A program made the position numbers and the translations under genes. Below are positions 44,498 to 55,769 of a stretch of DNA of 64,000 nucleotides, in pieces (within the stretch, counting starts at the first letter, position 1; every line of letters starts with the position of its first letter). Below the pieces are notes generated by a model. That model ran no database searches. It worked only from the letters and a program-made list of their open reading frames with translations, and was not told the origin of the DNA. Where the stretch lies: assembly GCF_010726085.1 (NCBI RefSeq), contig NZ_AP022560.1, positions 3,906,001 to 3,970,000 of the forward strand. Reading direction: 5' to 3'. Source of the stretch: Mycolicibacterium moriokaense. GTDB taxonomy: Bacteria; Actinomycetota; Actinomycetes; Mycobacteriales; Mycobacteriaceae.

Positions 44498-44965
44498 CCC
44501 GAGCGAGCGGAAACCCGCGTCTGCGACGGCGATCACCTCGGCGTCCAGGGCGGGGTCGTCGACGCCGATGGCCTCGACACCGACCTGCTGCAGCTGACGG
44601 TAGCGGCCCGCCTGCGGGCGCTCGTAGCGGAAGAACGGTCCGGCGTAACAGAGCTTGACCGGCAGCGGCCCACGGTCGAGGCCGTGCTCTATCACCGCGC
44701 GCATCACCCCCGCGGTGCCCTCCGGGCGCAGCGTCACCGAGCGGTCGCCGCGGTCGGCGAAGGTGTACATCTCCTTGGAGACCACATCGGTGGACTCCCC
44801 CACGCCGCGCGCGAACAGCGCGGTGTCTTCGAAGATGGGCAGTTCGATATCGCCGTAGCCGGCGCGGCGGGCCACGTCCAGCAGTCCGTCGCGGACGCCG
44901 ACGAACTGCGCCGAGTCGGGCGGCAGGTAGTCCGGGACGCCCTTCGGCGCCTGAAATTCACTCAC
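43700..44965 (-). CDS. hisS: Histidine--tRNA ligase
   Basis: A 421-residue class II histidyl-tRNA synthetase. Motif 2 region [24 protein letters not shown], the histidine-specific [12 protein letters not shown] and GGRYDGL segments, and motif 3 [15 protein letters not shown] are clear. The C-terminal anticodon domain ends TRLSRV. It charges tRNA(His). ATG 44965 overlaps the stop of the upstream MBL gene by one base. It corresponds to Rv2580c. Confidence 0.96.
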   Translation of the reverse strand: MSEFQAPKGVPDYLPPDSAQFVGVRDGLLDVARRAGYGDIELPIFEDTALFARGVGESTDVVSKEMYTFADRGDRSVTLRPEGTAGVMRAVIEHGLDRGPLPVKLCYAGPFFRYERPQAGRYRQLQQVGVEAIGVDDPALDAEVIAVADAGFRSLGLDGFRLEITSLGDDTCRPQYRELLQDFLFKLDLDEETRRRAEINPLRVLDDKRPKVREMTADAPVMLDHLSDVAKQHFDTVLAHLDALGVPYVINPRMVRGLDYYTKTTFEFVHDGLGAQSGIGGGGRYDGLMRQLGGKDLSGIGFGLGVDRTLLALKAEGKSVGGTSRVDVYGVPLGEQAKLTLAVLAARLRAAGVRVDLSYGDRGIKGSMRAADRSGASIALVAGDRDIEAGTVGVKSLATGEQVDVPVDDVLNVILTRLSRV

Positions 44966-45627
44966 TAGTACAAGCCTTCGAGAAACGGGTTGGTGCGGCG
45001 TTCGTGTCCGATTGTGGACTTCTCGCCGTGCCCAGGTAGTACCACGGTGTCGTCGTCGAGAACCAATAGTTTTGTGACGATCGAGCCGAGGAGGTCACGG
45101 CCGCTGCCGCCGGGCAGATCGGTGCGCCCGACGGACTGCCGGAACAGGGTATCGCCGGTGAAAACCACCTCTTCGGGGCCCTCGGATACGCGGAACACGA
45201 CCGAGCCGCGCGTATGCCCCGGGGTGTGGTCGACCGTGACGGTGATGCCGCCCAGCTCGACCTTGTCGCCGTCCTTGTCGAGCTCGATCACCTGCTTGGG
45301 CTCGCGGAACAGCGCGCCGAACGCGATCTGCGCGAGTTTCGGCCCGAAGTCCTTGATCGGGTTGGTCAGCATGAACCGGTCTTCGGGGTGGATGTAGGCC
45401 GGGCAGCCGTACATGTCAGCCACCTTCTGCGCCGACCAGATGTGGTCGACGTGTCCGTGGGTGAGTAGGACGGCCGCGGGGGTCAGGTGGTTGTCGTCCA
45501 GAATCCGCTGCAGCGGCCCCATCGCCCGCTGGCCCGGATCGACGATGATCGCGTCCGCTCCTGCGCGCCGGGCCAGCACGTAGCAGTTGCACGCCAACAT
45601 GCCAGCCGGGAATCCGGTGACCAACAC
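44965..45627 (-). CDS. MBL-fold metallo-hydrolase (glyoxalase II-like)
   Basis: A 220-residue metallo-beta-lactamase-fold hydrolase. The zinc motif HGHVDH lies at residues 57-62, with further ligands in [18 protein letters not shown] and LPGHGEKS. This pattern fits glyoxalase II-like hydrolases (Rv2581c position), which act on thioesters, but mycobacteria lack glutathione so the substrate may be another thiol ester. GTG 45627 starts the family-like [17 protein letters not shown]; the longer frame to 45672 is not supported. Confidence 0.9.
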   Translation of the reverse strand: MLVTGFPAGMLACNCYVLARRAGADAIIVDPGQRAMGPLQRILDDNHLTPAAVLLTHGHVDHIWSAQKVADMYGCPAYIHPEDRFMLTNPIKDFGPKLAQIAFGALFREPKQVIELDKDGDKVELGGITVTVDHTPGHTRGSVVFRVSEGPEEVVFTGDTLFRQSVGRTDLPGGSGRDLLGSIVTKLLVLDDDTVVLPGHGEKSTIGHERRTNPFLEGLY

Positions 45628-45729
45628 ACGTCCAGTTTTCCATCCCCGCTCACGTGGGTCGCAACGCCACACTCAGCAACGCCTGGCACACTCGTTGCCG
45701 ACCGATCAACACAAGGAGGGACACCGGCG

Positions 45730-46602
45730 GTGCCGACCAACGAACAACGGCGGGCGACAGCGAAGCGCAAACTCGAGCGGCAGCTGGAGCGCCGGGCGGC
45801 CAGGGAGCGCAAGCGTCGCATCATCACCATCGTCGGATCCGCCGTGGCCGCCGTCATCGTCGTCGCCGCGGTCGTCGCCGTCGTCCTGACCAGGGACAAA
45901 TCGGACACGACGAACACCGCCGCCACCGACAACCCCACCACGACCACCGCCGCGCCTGCGGAGGGCGGCCTGCCCGCGTTCGTCGCACCCGCGGGCCTTG
46001 GTGACAACTGCCAGTACCCCGCCTCGGCCGGCAAGGCCAGCAAGCCCGTCAAGCCACCGCGGACGGGCAAGGTGCCGACCGAACCCGCGCAGGTCAGCGC
46101 CAGCATGGAGACCAACCAGGGCGATATCGGCCTGATGCTGGACAACGGCAAGTCGCCGTGCACCGTCAACAGCTTCGCCAGCCTGGCGAATCAGGGCTTC
46201 TTCAACGACACCACCTGCCACCGGCTGACCACCTCGGAGTCCCTGTCGGTGCTGCAGTGCGGCGATCCGACCGGCCAGGGCACCGGCGGTCCCGGCTACC
46301 AGTTCCCGAACGAATATCCGACGAACCAGTACCAGCCCGACGACCCCAAGCTGCAGGAGCCGGTGGTGTACCCGCGCGGCACGCTGGCGATGGCCAATGC
46401 CGGGCCGGGCACCAACGGCAGCCAGTTCTTCCTGGTGTACAACGACTCGAAACTGCCGCCCAACTACACGGTGTTCGGCACCATCGACGAGACCGGACTG
46501 GCGACGTTGGACAAGATCGCGGCGGCGGGCACGGCCAACGGCGCCGAGGACGGTAAGCCGAAGTCCGAGGTCAAGATCACGTCGTTGCTGCTGGATCCGT
46601 GA
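45730..46602 (+). CDS. ppiB: Membrane-anchored cyclophilin-type peptidyl-prolyl isomerase
   Basis: 290 residues from GTG 45730 after AAGGAGGG. A basic coiled N-terminus (RRATAKRKLERQLERRAARERKRR) precedes one membrane helix (~31-53), a Thr/Ala-rich linker and a cyclophilin domain (~115-290) with GTLAMANAGPGTNGSQFFLVY, the usual active-site region. It catalyses cis-trans proline isomerisation of proteins, probably outside the membrane. The stop overlaps the GTG of a second cyclophilin gene. It corresponds to Rv2582. Confidence 0.92.
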   Translation: MPTNEQRRATAKRKLERQLERRAARERKRRIITIVGSAVAAVIVVAAVVAVVLTRDKSDTTNTAATDNPTTTTAAPAEGGLPAFVAPAGLGDNCQYPASAGKASKPVKPPRTGKVPTEPAQVSASMETNQGDIGLMLDNGKSPCTVNSFASLANQGFFNDTTCHRLTTSESLSVLQCGDPTGQGTGGPGYQFPNEYPTNQYQPDDPKLQEPVVYPRGTLAMANAGPGTNGSQFFLVYNDSKLPPNYTVFGTIDETGLATLDKIAAAGTANGAEDGKPKSEVKITSLLLDP

Positions 46603-47627
46603 CGAGCCCGCCCCCTCCGTACGGCGCGTACCCTCCGCCATACGGCGAGTACCCGCCGTCGTACGAGTATCCGCAGCCACCCACCGCGTATCCGCCGCCG
46701 AAGTCGACGAACACACTCGCCGTCCTGGCGCTGGTGTGCGCGTTCGTGTTCGCGCCCCTGGGGATCGTGTTCGGCCACATCTCCATGTCGCAGATCAAGA
46801 AGACCGGCGAGGAGGGCCACGGGATGGCCCTGGCCGGCCTGATCATCGGTTATGTGATCACGGCGCTGTCCATCCTGGTGGTGGTGCTGAGCCTGCTGTT
46901 CCTCATCGCCGTGGGCCGCACCCTGGAGAGCCTCGACGGGATGGTCCCCGACACCACGTACACGGCCGAGCCGACACCCGGGGTCAACGCCGACCCGCTG
47001 CCCGACTTCAAGCCGCCCGCCACGCTCGGGTCCAACTGCCAATACCCAGCGACGACGGAGCCGGCGAGCAAGCCCGCCAAGCCCCCGCGCACCGGTCGGG
47101 TGCCCACGACGCCCGCGCTGGTCAGCGCCAGCATCATGACCAACCGCGGCGGGATCGGTCTGCAGCTGGACAATGCCAAGGCACCGTGCACGGTGAACAA
47201 CTTCGCCAGCCTGGCGCAGCAGGGCTTCTACGACGACACGACGTGTCACCGGCTGACCACCGGCCCGTCGCTCGGGGTGCTGCAATGCGGCGATCCGAGC
47301 GGAACCGGCACGGGCGGGCCAGGTTACCGGTTCCCAAATGAATACCCCACCAACCAGTTTCGGTTGTCCGACCCGGCGCTGCAGACGCCGCTGTTGTATC
47401 CGCGCGGCACGCTGGCGATGGCGAACTCCGGCCTCGGCACGAACGGCAGTCAGTTCTTCCTGGTCTACGAGGACTCGATGCTGCCGCCGACGTACACCGT
47501 CTTCGGCACCATCGACAACACCGGGTTGACCACGCTGGACAAGATCGCCGCGGCAGGTACGGCCGACGGCAGCGACGACGGCAAGCCCAAGCAGAGTGTG
47601 ACGATCGAGTCGGTGCGCCTGGACTAG
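46599..47627 (+). CDS. Second cyclophilin with Pro/Tyr-rich N-terminus and DUF4190-like membrane region
   Basis: 342 residues from GTG 46599 (GTGA overlap with the preceding stop). The N-terminus is a Pro/Tyr repeat (PPYGAYPPPYGEYPP), followed by two helices (~38-62, ~73-104) of DUF4190 type (LAVLALVCAFVFAPLGIVFGH, GMALAGLIIGYVITALSI) and a cyclophilin domain (~160-342). The domain is a close paralogue of the previous gene's (shared GSNCQYPA, FPNEYPTNQ, GTLAMAN..GTNGSQFFLVY). This is a tandem duplication with a replaced membrane anchor. Ends abutting the stop of the convergent lipoprotein gene. Confidence 0.9.
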   Translation: MTSPPPPYGAYPPPYGEYPPSYEYPQPPTAYPPPKSTNTLAVLALVCAFVFAPLGIVFGHISMSQIKKTGEEGHGMALAGLIIGYVITALSILVVVLSLLFLIAVGRTLESLDGMVPDTTYTAEPTPGVNADPLPDFKPPATLGSNCQYPATTEPASKPAKPPRTGRVPTTPALVSASIMTNRGGIGLQLDNAKAPCTVNNFASLAQQGFYDDTTCHRLTTGPSLGVLQCGDPSGTGTGGPGYRFPNEYPTNQFRLSDPALQTPLLYPRGTLAMANSGLGTNGSQFFLVYEDSMLPPTYTVFGTIDNTGLTTLDKIAAAGTADGSDDGKPKQSVTIESVRLD

Positions 47628-47921
47628 CTAGCTGCTGGGCTTCGTCTCGATGTAGAACTCGACGTCATCACCCTCGACCTTGGTGATCTTCATGTCGGCG
47701 GTGTACTCCGTGCCCTCGGGGCCGGTAAACTTGCACTCGAACGTCACGTTCACTTTGGCTTCGACACCCTCGGGGCACTTCACGTCCTTGGGTTCGAAAC
47801 CTGTTTGCTTCTTCACCAGATCGACGACGGATTGCGCGGCGCCCTCGGGCTTGATGGTCGAGCCGCAACCCGCGATCAGCAGGGCCACGGCAGTCAGAGT
47901 GACCATGAGTGCAGTGCGCAT
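47628..47921 (-). CDS. DUF4333 lipoprotein
   Basis: A 97-residue lipoprotein with lipobox LLIAGC (Cys19) and a compact outer domain (VVDLVKKQTGFEPKDVKCPEGVEAKVNVTFECKFTGPEGTEYTADMKI) typical of mycobacterial DUF4333 proteins, including a pair of Cys likely to be disulfide-bonded. Function unknown. It converges exactly with the second cyclophilin (stop codons adjacent). Confidence 0.85.
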   Translation of the reverse strand: MRTALMVTLTAVALLIAGCGSTIKPEGAAQSVVDLVKKQTGFEPKDVKCPEGVEAKVNVTFECKFTGPEGTEYTADMKITKVEGDDVEFYIETKPSS

Positions 47922-47972
47922 CGCCGAATTATGACAGAAATCTGATCAGGCGAGATTATTTGCTCAAAACCG

Positions 47973-50363
47973 TCAGGCGGCCGATGTCACGCGGTAGACG
48001 TCGTACACGCCCTCCACATTGCGCACGACGTTGAGCAGGTGTCCCAGATGCTTCGGATCACCCATTTCGAACGTGAACCGGCTGATCGCCACCCGGTCGT
48101 CGGAGGTGGTCACCGACGCGGACAGGATGTTGACCTTCTCGTCGGCCAGCACGCGGGTGACGTCCGACAGCAACCGGTGCCGGTCGAGCGCCTCCACCTG
48201 GATGGCGACCAGGAACACCGACGACGGCGACGGCGCCCATTCCACGTCGATGATCCGTTCCGACTGCTCCTTCAGCGAGGCCGCGTTGGTGCAGTCGGTG
48301 CGGTGCACGCTGACGCCGCCGCCGCGGGTGACGAAGCCCATGATGACGTCGCCGGGCACCGGGGTGCAGCACTTGGCGAGCTTGGTCAGCACGCCGGGCG
48401 CGCCCGGCACCGCCACACCGACGTCGTCGTTGCTGCGCTGGCGCACCGGCATGGTGGACGGTGTGGAGCGCTCGGCGATCTCGTCGGTGGCATCCTCGTC
48501 GCCGCCGAGTTGGGCGACCAGCCGCTGCACCACGTGCCGAGCCGACACGTGGCCTTCCCCGACAGCGGTGTAGAGCGCGGAGACGTCCGCGTACCGCAGA
48601 TCCCGGGCCAGCGTCGCCACCTGCTCGGCATTGAGCAACCGCTGCACCGGGATTCCCGCACGACGCACTTCGCGGGCGATCGCGTCCTTGCCCGCCTCCA
48701 GCGCCTCTTCGCGGCGCTCCTTGGCGAACCATTGCCGGATCTTCGCCTTCGCGCGAGGCGAAACCACGAACGTCTGCCAGTCGCGGGACGGCCCGGCGTT
48801 GGGTGCCTTGGACGTGAACACCTCGACCTGGTCGCCGTTTTCGAGCTTGCGCTCCAACGCCACCAGTCGGCCGTTGACGCGTGAGCCGATGCAGCGGTGC
48901 CCGACCTCGGTGTGCACGGCATAGGCGAAGTCGACCGGCGTGGAGCCGGCGGGCAGCGTGATCAGATCGCCCTTCGGGGTGAACACGAAGATCTCCTGGA
49001 CCGCCAGGTCGTAGCGCAGCGACTCGAGGAATTCGCCGGGATCGGCGGCCTCCCGCTGCCAGTCGAGCAGTTGGCGCATCCAAGCCATGTCGTCGATCTC
49101 GGCGGCGGCGTAGCTGGCCGGAAGTCCGTTGCGGCCCTTGGCTTCCTTGTAGCGCCAGTGCGCGGCGATGCCGTACTCGGCGGTCTTGTGCATGTCCATG
49201 GTGCGGATCTGCACCTCCAGCGGCTTGCCCTCGGGGCCGACGACGGTGGTGTGCAGCGACTGGTACACGCCGAACCGGGGCTGGGCGATGTAGTCCTTGA
49301 ACCGTCCGGCGATCGGCTGCCACAGCGAGTGCACCACGCCGACGGCGGCATAGCAGTCGCGGACCTCGTCGCAGAGGATGCGCACGCCGACGAGGTCGTG
49401 GATGTCGTCGAAGTCGCGGCCCTTGACGATCATCTTCTGGTAGATCGACCAGTAGTGCTTGGGCCGGCCCTCCACCACCGCGTTGATCTTCGAGGCGTTG
49501 AGGGTCGCCGTGATCTCGGCGCGCACCTTCGCCAGATAGATGTCGCGCGACGGCGCCCGGTCGGCCACCAGTCGCACGATCTCTTCGTACTTCTTCGGAT
49601 GCAGGATGGCGAACGACAGATCCTCGAGTTCCCACTTGACGGTGGCCATGCCGAGCCGATGGGCAAGCGGCGCAATCACTTCCAGGGTCTCGCGGGACTT
49701 CGCCGCCTGCTTCTCCGGCGGCAGGAAGCGCATGGTCCGCATGTTGTGCAACCGGTCGGCGACCTTGATCACCAGCACGCGGGGATCGCGGGCCATCGCG
49801 AGGATCATCTTGCGGATGGTCTCGCCCTCGGCCGCGGTGCCCAGTGCGACCTTGTCCAGCTTGGTGACGCCGTCGACGAGATGGCCGACCTCCGCGCCGA
49901 ACTCCTCGGTCAGCGCCTCCAGCGTGTAGCCGGTGTCCTCGACGGTGTCGTGCAGCAACGCCGCGATCAGCGTCGTGGTGTCCATCTCGAGTTCGGCCAG
50001 GATGTTGGCGACGGCCAACGGGTGGGTGATGTACGGGTCACCGGAGCGGCGCAACTGATCGGCGTGACGCTCCTCGGCCACCTCGTACGCTCGCTGCAGC
50101 AGCGCCAGGTTGGCCTTGGGATAGAACTGCTTGTGGACCGCGACCAGCGGCTCCAGCACCGGGTTGATGGCGCTGCGCTGTGAGGTCATCCGGCGGGCGA
50201 GCCGGGCGCGCACCCGTCGGGATGCGCTGGTCCCCGTCTTCGCGGACTCCGTCTTGGAATCACTCTTCGAATCGGACTTGGGCAGTTCCAGCGGCTGCGT
50301 TTCCGACGCCTTCGGGTCGGGCGGCGACTGCACAGCCTGTCCCGTACCGGGGTCCTCAGCCAT
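47973..50363 (-). CDS. rel: Bifunctional (p)ppGpp synthetase/hydrolase
   Basis: A 796-residue long RSH enzyme. In order: HD hydrolase domain ([32 protein letters not shown]), synthetase domain ([11 protein letters not shown]..., [22 protein letters not shown]), TGS domain ([30 protein letters not shown]), a helical/zinc region ([27 protein letters not shown]) and a C-terminal ACT domain. It makes and degrades (p)ppGpp for the stringent response. ATG 50363 has GGGAGG upstream. Last gene of the yajC-secD-secF-lipoprotein-apt-rel run, 51 bases after apt. Corresponds to Rv2583c. Confidence 0.97.
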   Translation of the reverse strand: MAEDPGTGQAVQSPPDPKASETQPLELPKSDSKSDSKTESAKTGTSASRRVRARLARRMTSQRSAINPVLEPLVAVHKQFYPKANLALLQRAYEVAEERHADQLRRSGDPYITHPLAVANILAELEMDTTTLIAALLHDTVEDTGYTLEALTEEFGAEVGHLVDGVTKLDKVALGTAAEGETIRKMILAMARDPRVLVIKVADRLHNMRTMRFLPPEKQAAKSRETLEVIAPLAHRLGMATVKWELEDLSFAILHPKKYEEIVRLVADRAPSRDIYLAKVRAEITATLNASKINAVVEGRPKHYWSIYQKMIVKGRDFDDIHDLVGVRILCDEVRDCYAAVGVVHSLWQPIAGRFKDYIAQPRFGVYQSLHTTVVGPEGKPLEVQIRTMDMHKTAEYGIAAHWRYKEAKGRNGLPASYAAAEIDDMAWMRQLLDWQREAADPGEFLESLRYDLAVQEIFVFTPKGDLITLPAGSTPVDFAYAVHTEVGHRCIGSRVNGRLVALERKLENGDQVEVFTSKAPNAGPSRDWQTFVVSPRAKAKIRQWFAKERREEALEAGKDAIAREVRRAGIPVQRLLNAEQVATLARDLRYADVSALYTAVGEGHVSARHVVQRLVAQLGGDEDATDEIAERSTPSTMPVRQRSNDDVGVAVPGAPGVLTKLAKCCTPVPGDVIMGFVTRGGGVSVHRTDCTNAASLKEQSERIIDVEWAPSPSSVFLVAIQVEALDRHRLLSDVTRVLADEKVNILSASVTTSDDRVAISRFTFEMGDPKHLGHLLNVVRNVEGVYDVYRVTSAA

Positions 50364-50414
50364 GGTCACCTCCCGTCCGCCGTCGATAAATCTCTGCGAC
50401 TTCGAGGATACGGC

Positions 50415-50963
50415 TCAGATGGTGAGCAGGGATGTCACCGGTAGCGGTTCGAGGACCTCGCGACCTTTGAGTCCCGTGAGCTCCAGCACAACCGCTGCGT
50501 GCTCGACCCTCGCTCCGCAGTGCCGCAGCAGCTTCTCCGTGGCGGCGACGGTCCCGCCGGTCGCGAGCACGTCGTCGATGATGACGATCCGGCGTCCGGC
50601 GAGCTCGATGCCTTCGGCCGGTAGCTCCAACGTGGCCGAGCCATACTCGAGCTGATAGGTCTCGCTGTGCACCGGCGGCGGCAGCTTGCCGCCCTTGCGG
50701 ACCGCCAGCACGCCGGTGCCCAGCCGCAGCGCCACCGCCGCGCCGAGCAGAAAGCCGCGCGCATCGATGCCCGCCACCAGGTCGGCGTCCTGTGCCGTCT
50801 CGGCGAGCGCATCGGTGACTTTTGCCAGACCGTGTGCGTCGGCCAGCAGCGGTGTCAGATCCTTGAACTGAATTCCGGGTTCGGGGAAATCGGGCACATC
50901 GCGCATCAACGAGGCGACGAGCGTCGCGATGTCCTTACCGGCTGTCGCCGCGCCGTCGCTCAC
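50415..50963 (-). CDS. apt: Adenine phosphoribosyltransferase
   Basis: 182 residues from GTG 50963, which overlaps the stop of the upstream lipoprotein gene (GTGA); a start at 51005 would overlap further and is less likely. The PRPP-binding loop [12 protein letters not shown] and the [15 protein letters not shown] segment are diagnostic. It salvages adenine to AMP using PRPP. Corresponds to Rv2584c. Its place next to rel is conserved across actinobacteria. Confidence 0.95.
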   Translation of the reverse strand: MSDGAATAGKDIATLVASLMRDVPDFPEPGIQFKDLTPLLADAHGLAKVTDALAETAQDADLVAGIDARGFLLGAAVALRLGTGVLAVRKGGKLPPPVHSETYQLEYGSATLELPAEGIELAGRRIVIIDDVLATGGTVAATEKLLRHCGARVEHAAVVLELTGLKGREVLEPLPVTSLLTI

Positions 50964-52615
50964 CGCTCCAGCACCCAGCGATCCATGTTCCATCCCGCAC
51001 CCCATCGAGTCGGATTGCTACTCACCGCGTACATGTCCTTCGACGTCACCACGGTCCGCTGCTGACGATAAAGCGGAAGGGTCGGCATGTCAGTCCACAG
51101 GATCGATCCGCCCTCACCGAGCAGCCGAGACAATTCCTTGGGGTCGGACGTGACCGCCAGCGTGGCGATGATGCCGTCGACACGCTCGTTGTTGTAGCGG
51201 GACAGGTTGTTGCCGTTGCCGGAATGCAGGGTGTAGGCGTCCATCGTGTTGGAGCCGGTCGACCCGCTGCCGGCAGCGCCGCCCGTGCTGGCGAGCAGCA
51301 CGTCGATCTTGTTGTCGCGCAACGTCAATGGGCCGGTGTCGTTGGTCGAGACGTCGAGCACCGTGATACCCGCGGGCGCACAGGCCTTGGCGATCGCGCC
51401 GACCGTCGCCGCAAGCCTGGCGTTGGGGCTCTGGTAGCCGATCCGGACGGTCAGGGGCCGCCCGTTGATCGCGGCGCGCGCGGCGTCGGGGTTGGCGACG
51501 CTGAACTGCCGGCCCTCGGCGGCACTTTCGGCCGCACTATAGGCGTCCTCGCTGACGGGGTTGAGGCGCGAGTTGGCGATCGGCACCGACGCGTTGCGGG
51601 CGATCACGTCGCGCGGTGTGCACTGCGCAAGGGCGCGGCGCTCCGGCGTCTGGGACATCGGGCCCGCCGAGGCGAAGATGAGCTGCTCGATGCCCGCGGA
51701 CGGCGAATCGGTCCGGACGTAGTTGTCGGGCAGGTTCAGCGTGCCCGACGAACCGGCGGCGATGTCGACGACGTCGTAGGCCCCCTGGTTGATGCGGTCC
51801 TGGATGTCGGCGCCGCGCGGCCACACGGTGACCCTGGCGGTGACGGGCGGGGCGCCCCACCATTTGTCGTTGGCGACGAGCACGACGGCGCCGTCGGGGG
51901 TCACGGAGTCGAGCTTGTACGGGCCCGACGACGGGAACTTCTTGAGGTCGAGGTCCGGCTTCAGGGTCCACGTGGTGTTCCACAGCTGCGCGATGCGTTC
52001 GACCGTCGGACCGTCGTTATTGGCGATCGCGGTGGCGACCCCGCCGTCGCCGAGGCCGAGCGCGTCGGCGATCACGTGCGACGGCATCATCGACGTCGCA
52101 TCGAAAAGCTGGCCGTAGTCGACGAACGCGCGGTCCTGTGCGAACGAGACCCGCGCCTTTTTCTGCCCCGGCGTGCAGTCGACGGATGCGATGTCGACAT
52201 ACCCGGCTCGGCTGGCAGCGTCGAAGACGGGGAACCGGCCCGACTGCGCGGCCCAGGCCAGCACCATGTCGTCGCACGTGATGGGCTTGCCGTCGGAGTA
52301 CACCGCGTTGGCGTTGATCTCGTAGTCGAGGATCAGCGGCGCCCGACCCACGACGGAGATCTGGCCGAAGTCGTGGTCGCCGACGATCTGGCCATCGGGA
52401 CCGTGGTAGTTGAAGCCGGTCAGCACCCGCGCGAATGCCTGCGGGCCACCGGATGCGGCGCCGGCGACGGTGTTGGTGTTGTAGGTCGTCAGCAGGCCGT
52501 CCACGGCGAAGTCGATGCTGTCGGCCGGGCCGCGTGAACACGCCGACAGACCCGCGGCGCCGACCACGAGGGCAGCGGCCAGTGCACCCGCACGCCGAGT
52601 CCAGGCCGTGATCAT
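50960..52615 (-). CDS. ABC-transporter-type substrate-binding lipoprotein (family 5-like)
   Basis: A 551-residue lipoprotein with lipobox GLSAC (Cys26) and the fold of oligopeptide/nickel-type solute-binding proteins (SBP family 5): [13 protein letters not shown] N-terminus, [43 protein letters not shown]. No permease or ATPase gene is nearby, so it may serve a transporter elsewhere or have another role linked to SecDF. It is 6 bases from secF and coupled to apt. Corresponds to Rv2585c. Confidence 0.88.
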   Translation of the reverse strand: MITAWTRRAGALAAALVVGAAGLSACSRGPADSIDFAVDGLLTTYNTNTVAGAASGGPQAFARVLTGFNYHGPDGQIVGDHDFGQISVVGRAPLILDYEINANAVYSDGKPITCDDMVLAWAAQSGRFPVFDAASRAGYVDIASVDCTPGQKKARVSFAQDRAFVDYGQLFDATSMMPSHVIADALGLGDGGVATAIANNDGPTVERIAQLWNTTWTLKPDLDLKKFPSSGPYKLDSVTPDGAVVLVANDKWWGAPPVTARVTVWPRGADIQDRINQGAYDVVDIAAGSSGTLNLPDNYVRTDSPSAGIEQLIFASAGPMSQTPERRALAQCTPRDVIARNASVPIANSRLNPVSEDAYSAAESAAEGRQFSVANPDAARAAINGRPLTVRIGYQSPNARLAATVGAIAKACAPAGITVLDVSTNDTGPLTLRDNKIDVLLASTGGAAGSGSTGSNTMDAYTLHSGNGNNLSRYNNERVDGIIATLAVTSDPKELSRLLGEGGSILWTDMPTLPLYRQQRTVVTSKDMYAVSSNPTRWGAGWNMDRWVLER

Positions 52616-52621
52616 GGGGAC

Positions 52622-53878
52622 CTACCGCCGCCGAGTGTTGCGCTTACCCGACGGTCGCCCGGTCTTGCCGCTCGTCGGACGGGCCGGGCGCGCGCCGGGC
52701 ACGGGCTTCTCGGGTGCCGTCGCCGTGCTCGCCACCGCCGCCTTCGCGGGTTCCCCCGCCTCTTTCGGCGCCGACGCGTCGGTGTCCGATGTCCGTGCGG
52801 CACTTCCCTTGCGGCGGTTGAGCACCCGGCGGGTGTGCGACCGCACTTGCTCGGTGCGTTCGCGCAACGACACCAGCAGCGGCGTGGCGAAGTAGATCGA
52901 CGAATACGTACCCACGATCACACCGACCAGCTGCACGAGCGCCAGGTCCATCAACGTGCCGACGCCCAGCAGCCAGACCGCGACCACCATCAGGGCCAGG
53001 ATCGGAAGCACCGAGATGAGGCTGGTGTTGATCGATCTCATGAACGTCTGGTTGACGGCCAGGTTGGCGTGCTCGGCGAACGTCCGCCGGGTCGTGTGCT
53101 CGAAACCGTGGGTGTTCTCCTCGACCTTGTCGAACACGATCACGGTGTCGTAGAGCGAGAAACCGAGGATGGTCAGCAGACCGATCACCGTCGCGGGCGT
53201 GACCTCGAAGCCGACGATGGAGTAGATGCCGGCGGTCACGACGAGGTCGAACACCAGCGTGGCCAACGCCGCGACGGCCATGTAGCGCTCGTACCGCACG
53301 GTGATGTAGACGGCGGCCAGCGCGAGGAACACCACCAGGGCGATGAGCGCCTTCTGGGTGATCTGCCCGCCCCAGGTCTCCGATACCGCCGAATCGCTGA
53401 TCGCGTTCTTGCTGGGCTGGCCGTCGGGTCCCCGCGGCTGGAACGCCTCGAACAGCGCGCTGCGCAGCTTCTCGATCTCTTCGTTGTTCAGGGTTTCCGA
53501 GCGGATCTGCACCGTGGCCGATTCGCCGCTGCCGACGAGGACGACGGCCTCGGGTTGCTTGCCGAGCGTCTGGCTGAACACGTCCTCGACCTGCTGGGTG
53601 GTGACGGTGCCGGTCGCGGTCTGCGCAGGCATCGACACCTTGGTGCCACCCTCGAAATCGATTCCGAAGGTGAACCCGCGGAGCAGGATGCTCGCGATGG
53701 CGACGGCGACGATGACGCCGCTGATCGTGTACCAGAGCTTGCGCTTACCGATGACTTCGAACGCGCCCGTGCCGGTGTAGAGGCGGGTGAAGAAGCCGTG
53801 CCGTGGGGTTGCCGCTTCGAGGTCGGGTGCCTCGACGGCTTCGGTCGTCAGGTCCGCTGAATCTTTGTTCTTGGCCAT
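52622..53878 (-). CDS. secF: Protein translocase subunit SecF
   Basis: A 418-residue SecF with six membrane helices. Typical features: GIDFEGGTKVSM after helix 1, GFSLYDTVIVFDKVEENTH, and NQTFMRSINTSL. A long Lys/Arg/Pro-rich cytoplasmic tail (~350-418) is characteristic of actinobacteria. With SecD it uses the proton gradient to complete Sec-dependent export. Four bases separate it from secD. Confidence 0.96.
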   Translation of the reverse strand: MAKNKDSADLTTEAVEAPDLEAATPRHGFFTRLYTGTGAFEVIGKRKLWYTISGVIVAVAIASILLRGFTFGIDFEGGTKVSMPAQTATGTVTTQQVEDVFSQTLGKQPEAVVLVGSGESATVQIRSETLNNEEIEKLRSALFEAFQPRGPDGQPSKNAISDSAVSETWGGQITQKALIALVVFLALAAVYITVRYERYMAVAALATLVFDLVVTAGIYSIVGFEVTPATVIGLLTILGFSLYDTVIVFDKVEENTHGFEHTTRRTFAEHANLAVNQTFMRSINTSLISVLPILALMVVAVWLLGVGTLMDLALVQLVGVIVGTYSSIYFATPLLVSLRERTEQVRSHTRRVLNRRKGSAARTSDTDASAPKEAGEPAKAAVASTATAPEKPVPGARPARPTSGKTGRPSGKRNTRRR

Positions 53879-53882
53879 CTCG

Positions 53883-55697
53883 CTACCCCCCTCCCGCCAG
53901 GTGCGCGGCGGCTCGTCGCTCGCGGGCGATCTGCTGCACCGCGCCCAGACCGTTCAGCCTCGGCTTGGCCAGCGTCGGCGACTTCGACGCGATGTACACG
54001 AGCGGCCAGGTCACCAGGACCACCACCACCACGTCGAGGATTGTTGTCAGGCCCAAGGTGAACGCGAAACCCTTCACCTGGCCCACAGCAAGGACATAGA
54101 GGACCGCCGCGGCCAGGAACGTGACCGCGTTGCCGGACAGAATCGTCTTGCGGGCCCTGCTCCAGCCTCGAGGCACGGCCGAGCGGAACGAGCGACCGTC
54201 ACGTATCTCATCCTTGATGCGTTCGAAGAACACCACGAACGAGTCGGCCGTCATACCGATACCGATGATCAGACCCGCGATGCCGGCCAGGTCGAGGGTG
54301 TAGTTGATGTATCTGCCGAGGAGTACCAGGATCGCGTAAACCATTGCGCCGGAAGCGACCAGCGACACCGCGATCAGCAGCCCCAGGACGCGGTAATAGA
54401 GCAGTGAATAGAGCAGCACCAGCGCCAGCCCGACCGCACCCGCGATCAAGCCTGCCCGCAGCGACGTCAAACCCAATGTCGCCGAGACGGTTTCGGCTTC
54501 CGATGACTCGAAGGACAGCGGAAGTGAGCCGTACTTCAACACGTTGGCCAGTTCGCGGGCCGTCGACTGGTTGAACTGTCCGCTGATCTGAGTGCGGCCA
54601 CCCGGAATGGGCTCGCGAATCTCGGGCGCGCTGACCACCTTCGAGTCGAGCACGAACGCGGTCTGGGTGCCGACGTTCGCCGCGGTGAAGTCGGCCCAGA
54701 TCTTCGTCGCGTCACTCTTGAATTGGAGGTCGACGATGTATTGCGCCGACTGCTGGTCCAGGCCCGAGCTCGCGTTCTCGATCTGTTCGCCACTGATGAT
54801 CGACTTGTCGAGGAGATAGACCTCGTTGCCGTTCTGCGAGCACGTGATCAACGGCAGATTCGGGTCGTCGTTACCGGCCAGCACGTCGTCCTCGCCGCAA
54901 CGAGTCGCCTGAAACTGCAGCGCGAGGATCTGGATCTGCTGGTCGGTGCTCTGCCGCAGTTCCTTCTCGTCGGCGATGCGCTGCTGCAGCGTGGGCTCTC
55001 CCGGTGGCGGGGCCGGGGTCGGCTCCTGGCCCGGGGGTGCCGGCTGGGGCGGCGTCTGCTGGCCCGGAGGCGCGGGCTGAGGCGATGGGGACGGAGACGG
55101 AGATGGCGTCGGTGAGGGCTGCGGCTGCTCCGGGTAGGGACGCGGCTGCGGCGCCGGAGGCTGCGCGGGCGGTGCGGACGGCTGTTCGGCGCCTCCTGGC
55201 GGGACGTCCGCGCCTCCCGGCGGGGGCGTTGCGCCTTCCGGCGCGCCGGGCTCCACCGGTGGGAGCGGCGGTGCGCCCTCGGGCTCTTCGACCGGCGGCT
55301 GCTGGCCGGGCTGCACAGCAGGCATCACGTGGATCACGGGACGGATGTAGAGCCGTGCGGTCTGACCGAGGTTGCGGGCCTCGCTGCTGTCGCTACCGGG
55401 CACCGTGATGACGAGGTTGTCGCCGTCGATGATGACTTCGGATCCCGAAACGCCCAGACCGTTGACTCGGTCGCTGATGATCGATTGCGCCTGGAGCAGG
55501 GCGTCGCGGGTGGGACGCGAGCCGTCCGGGGTGCGAGCGGTGAGCGTTACGCGAGTGCCGCCCTGCAGGTCGATGCCGAGTTTCGGCTCGGCTTTCTTGT
55601 CCCCGGTGAGGAACACCAACAGGTATGCGCCGACCAGCAATACCAAAAAGAGCGCAAGGTATCGGGCAGGGTGCACCGGCGTCGAAGACGATGCCAC
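53883..55697 (-). CDS. secD: Protein translocase subunit SecD with a Pro-rich insert
   Basis: A 604-residue SecD: helix 1 (~11-30), [14 protein letters not shown], a large outer P1 domain, and five C-terminal helices with [33 protein letters not shown]. Within P1, residues ~128-234 are a low-complexity Pro/Gly/Ser/Gln stretch of about 105 residues ([13 protein letters not shown] and similar). Mycobacterial SecDs have such inserts; this one is long. The GTG at 55697 is the start. Follows yajC by 72 bases. Confidence 0.95.
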   Translation of the reverse strand: MASSSTPVHPARYLALFLVLLVGAYLLVFLTGDKKAEPKLGIDLQGGTRVTLTARTPDGSRPTRDALLQAQSIISDRVNGLGVSGSEVIIDGDNLVITVPGSDSSEARNLGQTARLYIRPVIHVMPAVQPGQQPPVEEPEGAPPLPPVEPGAPEGATPPPGGADVPPGGAEQPSAPPAQPPAPQPRPYPEQPQPSPTPSPSPSPSPQPAPPGQQTPPQPAPPGQEPTPAPPPGEPTLQQRIADEKELRQSTDQQIQILALQFQATRCGEDDVLAGNDDPNLPLITCSQNGNEVYLLDKSIISGEQIENASSGLDQQSAQYIVDLQFKSDATKIWADFTAANVGTQTAFVLDSKVVSAPEIREPIPGGRTQISGQFNQSTARELANVLKYGSLPLSFESSEAETVSATLGLTSLRAGLIAGAVGLALVLLYSLLYYRVLGLLIAVSLVASGAMVYAILVLLGRYINYTLDLAGIAGLIIGIGMTADSFVVFFERIKDEIRDGRSFRSAVPRGWSRARKTILSGNAVTFLAAAVLYVLAVGQVKGFAFTLGLTTILDVVVVVLVTWPLVYIASKSPTLAKPRLNGLGAVQQIARERRAAAHLAGGG

Positions 55698-55769
55698 GTT
55701 TCTAGGGTCTCCTCGAGATCAGTTCGTCAGCACCGCAAAGGTTACGTGCTGAGGCTGAGTCCTCCGCCC

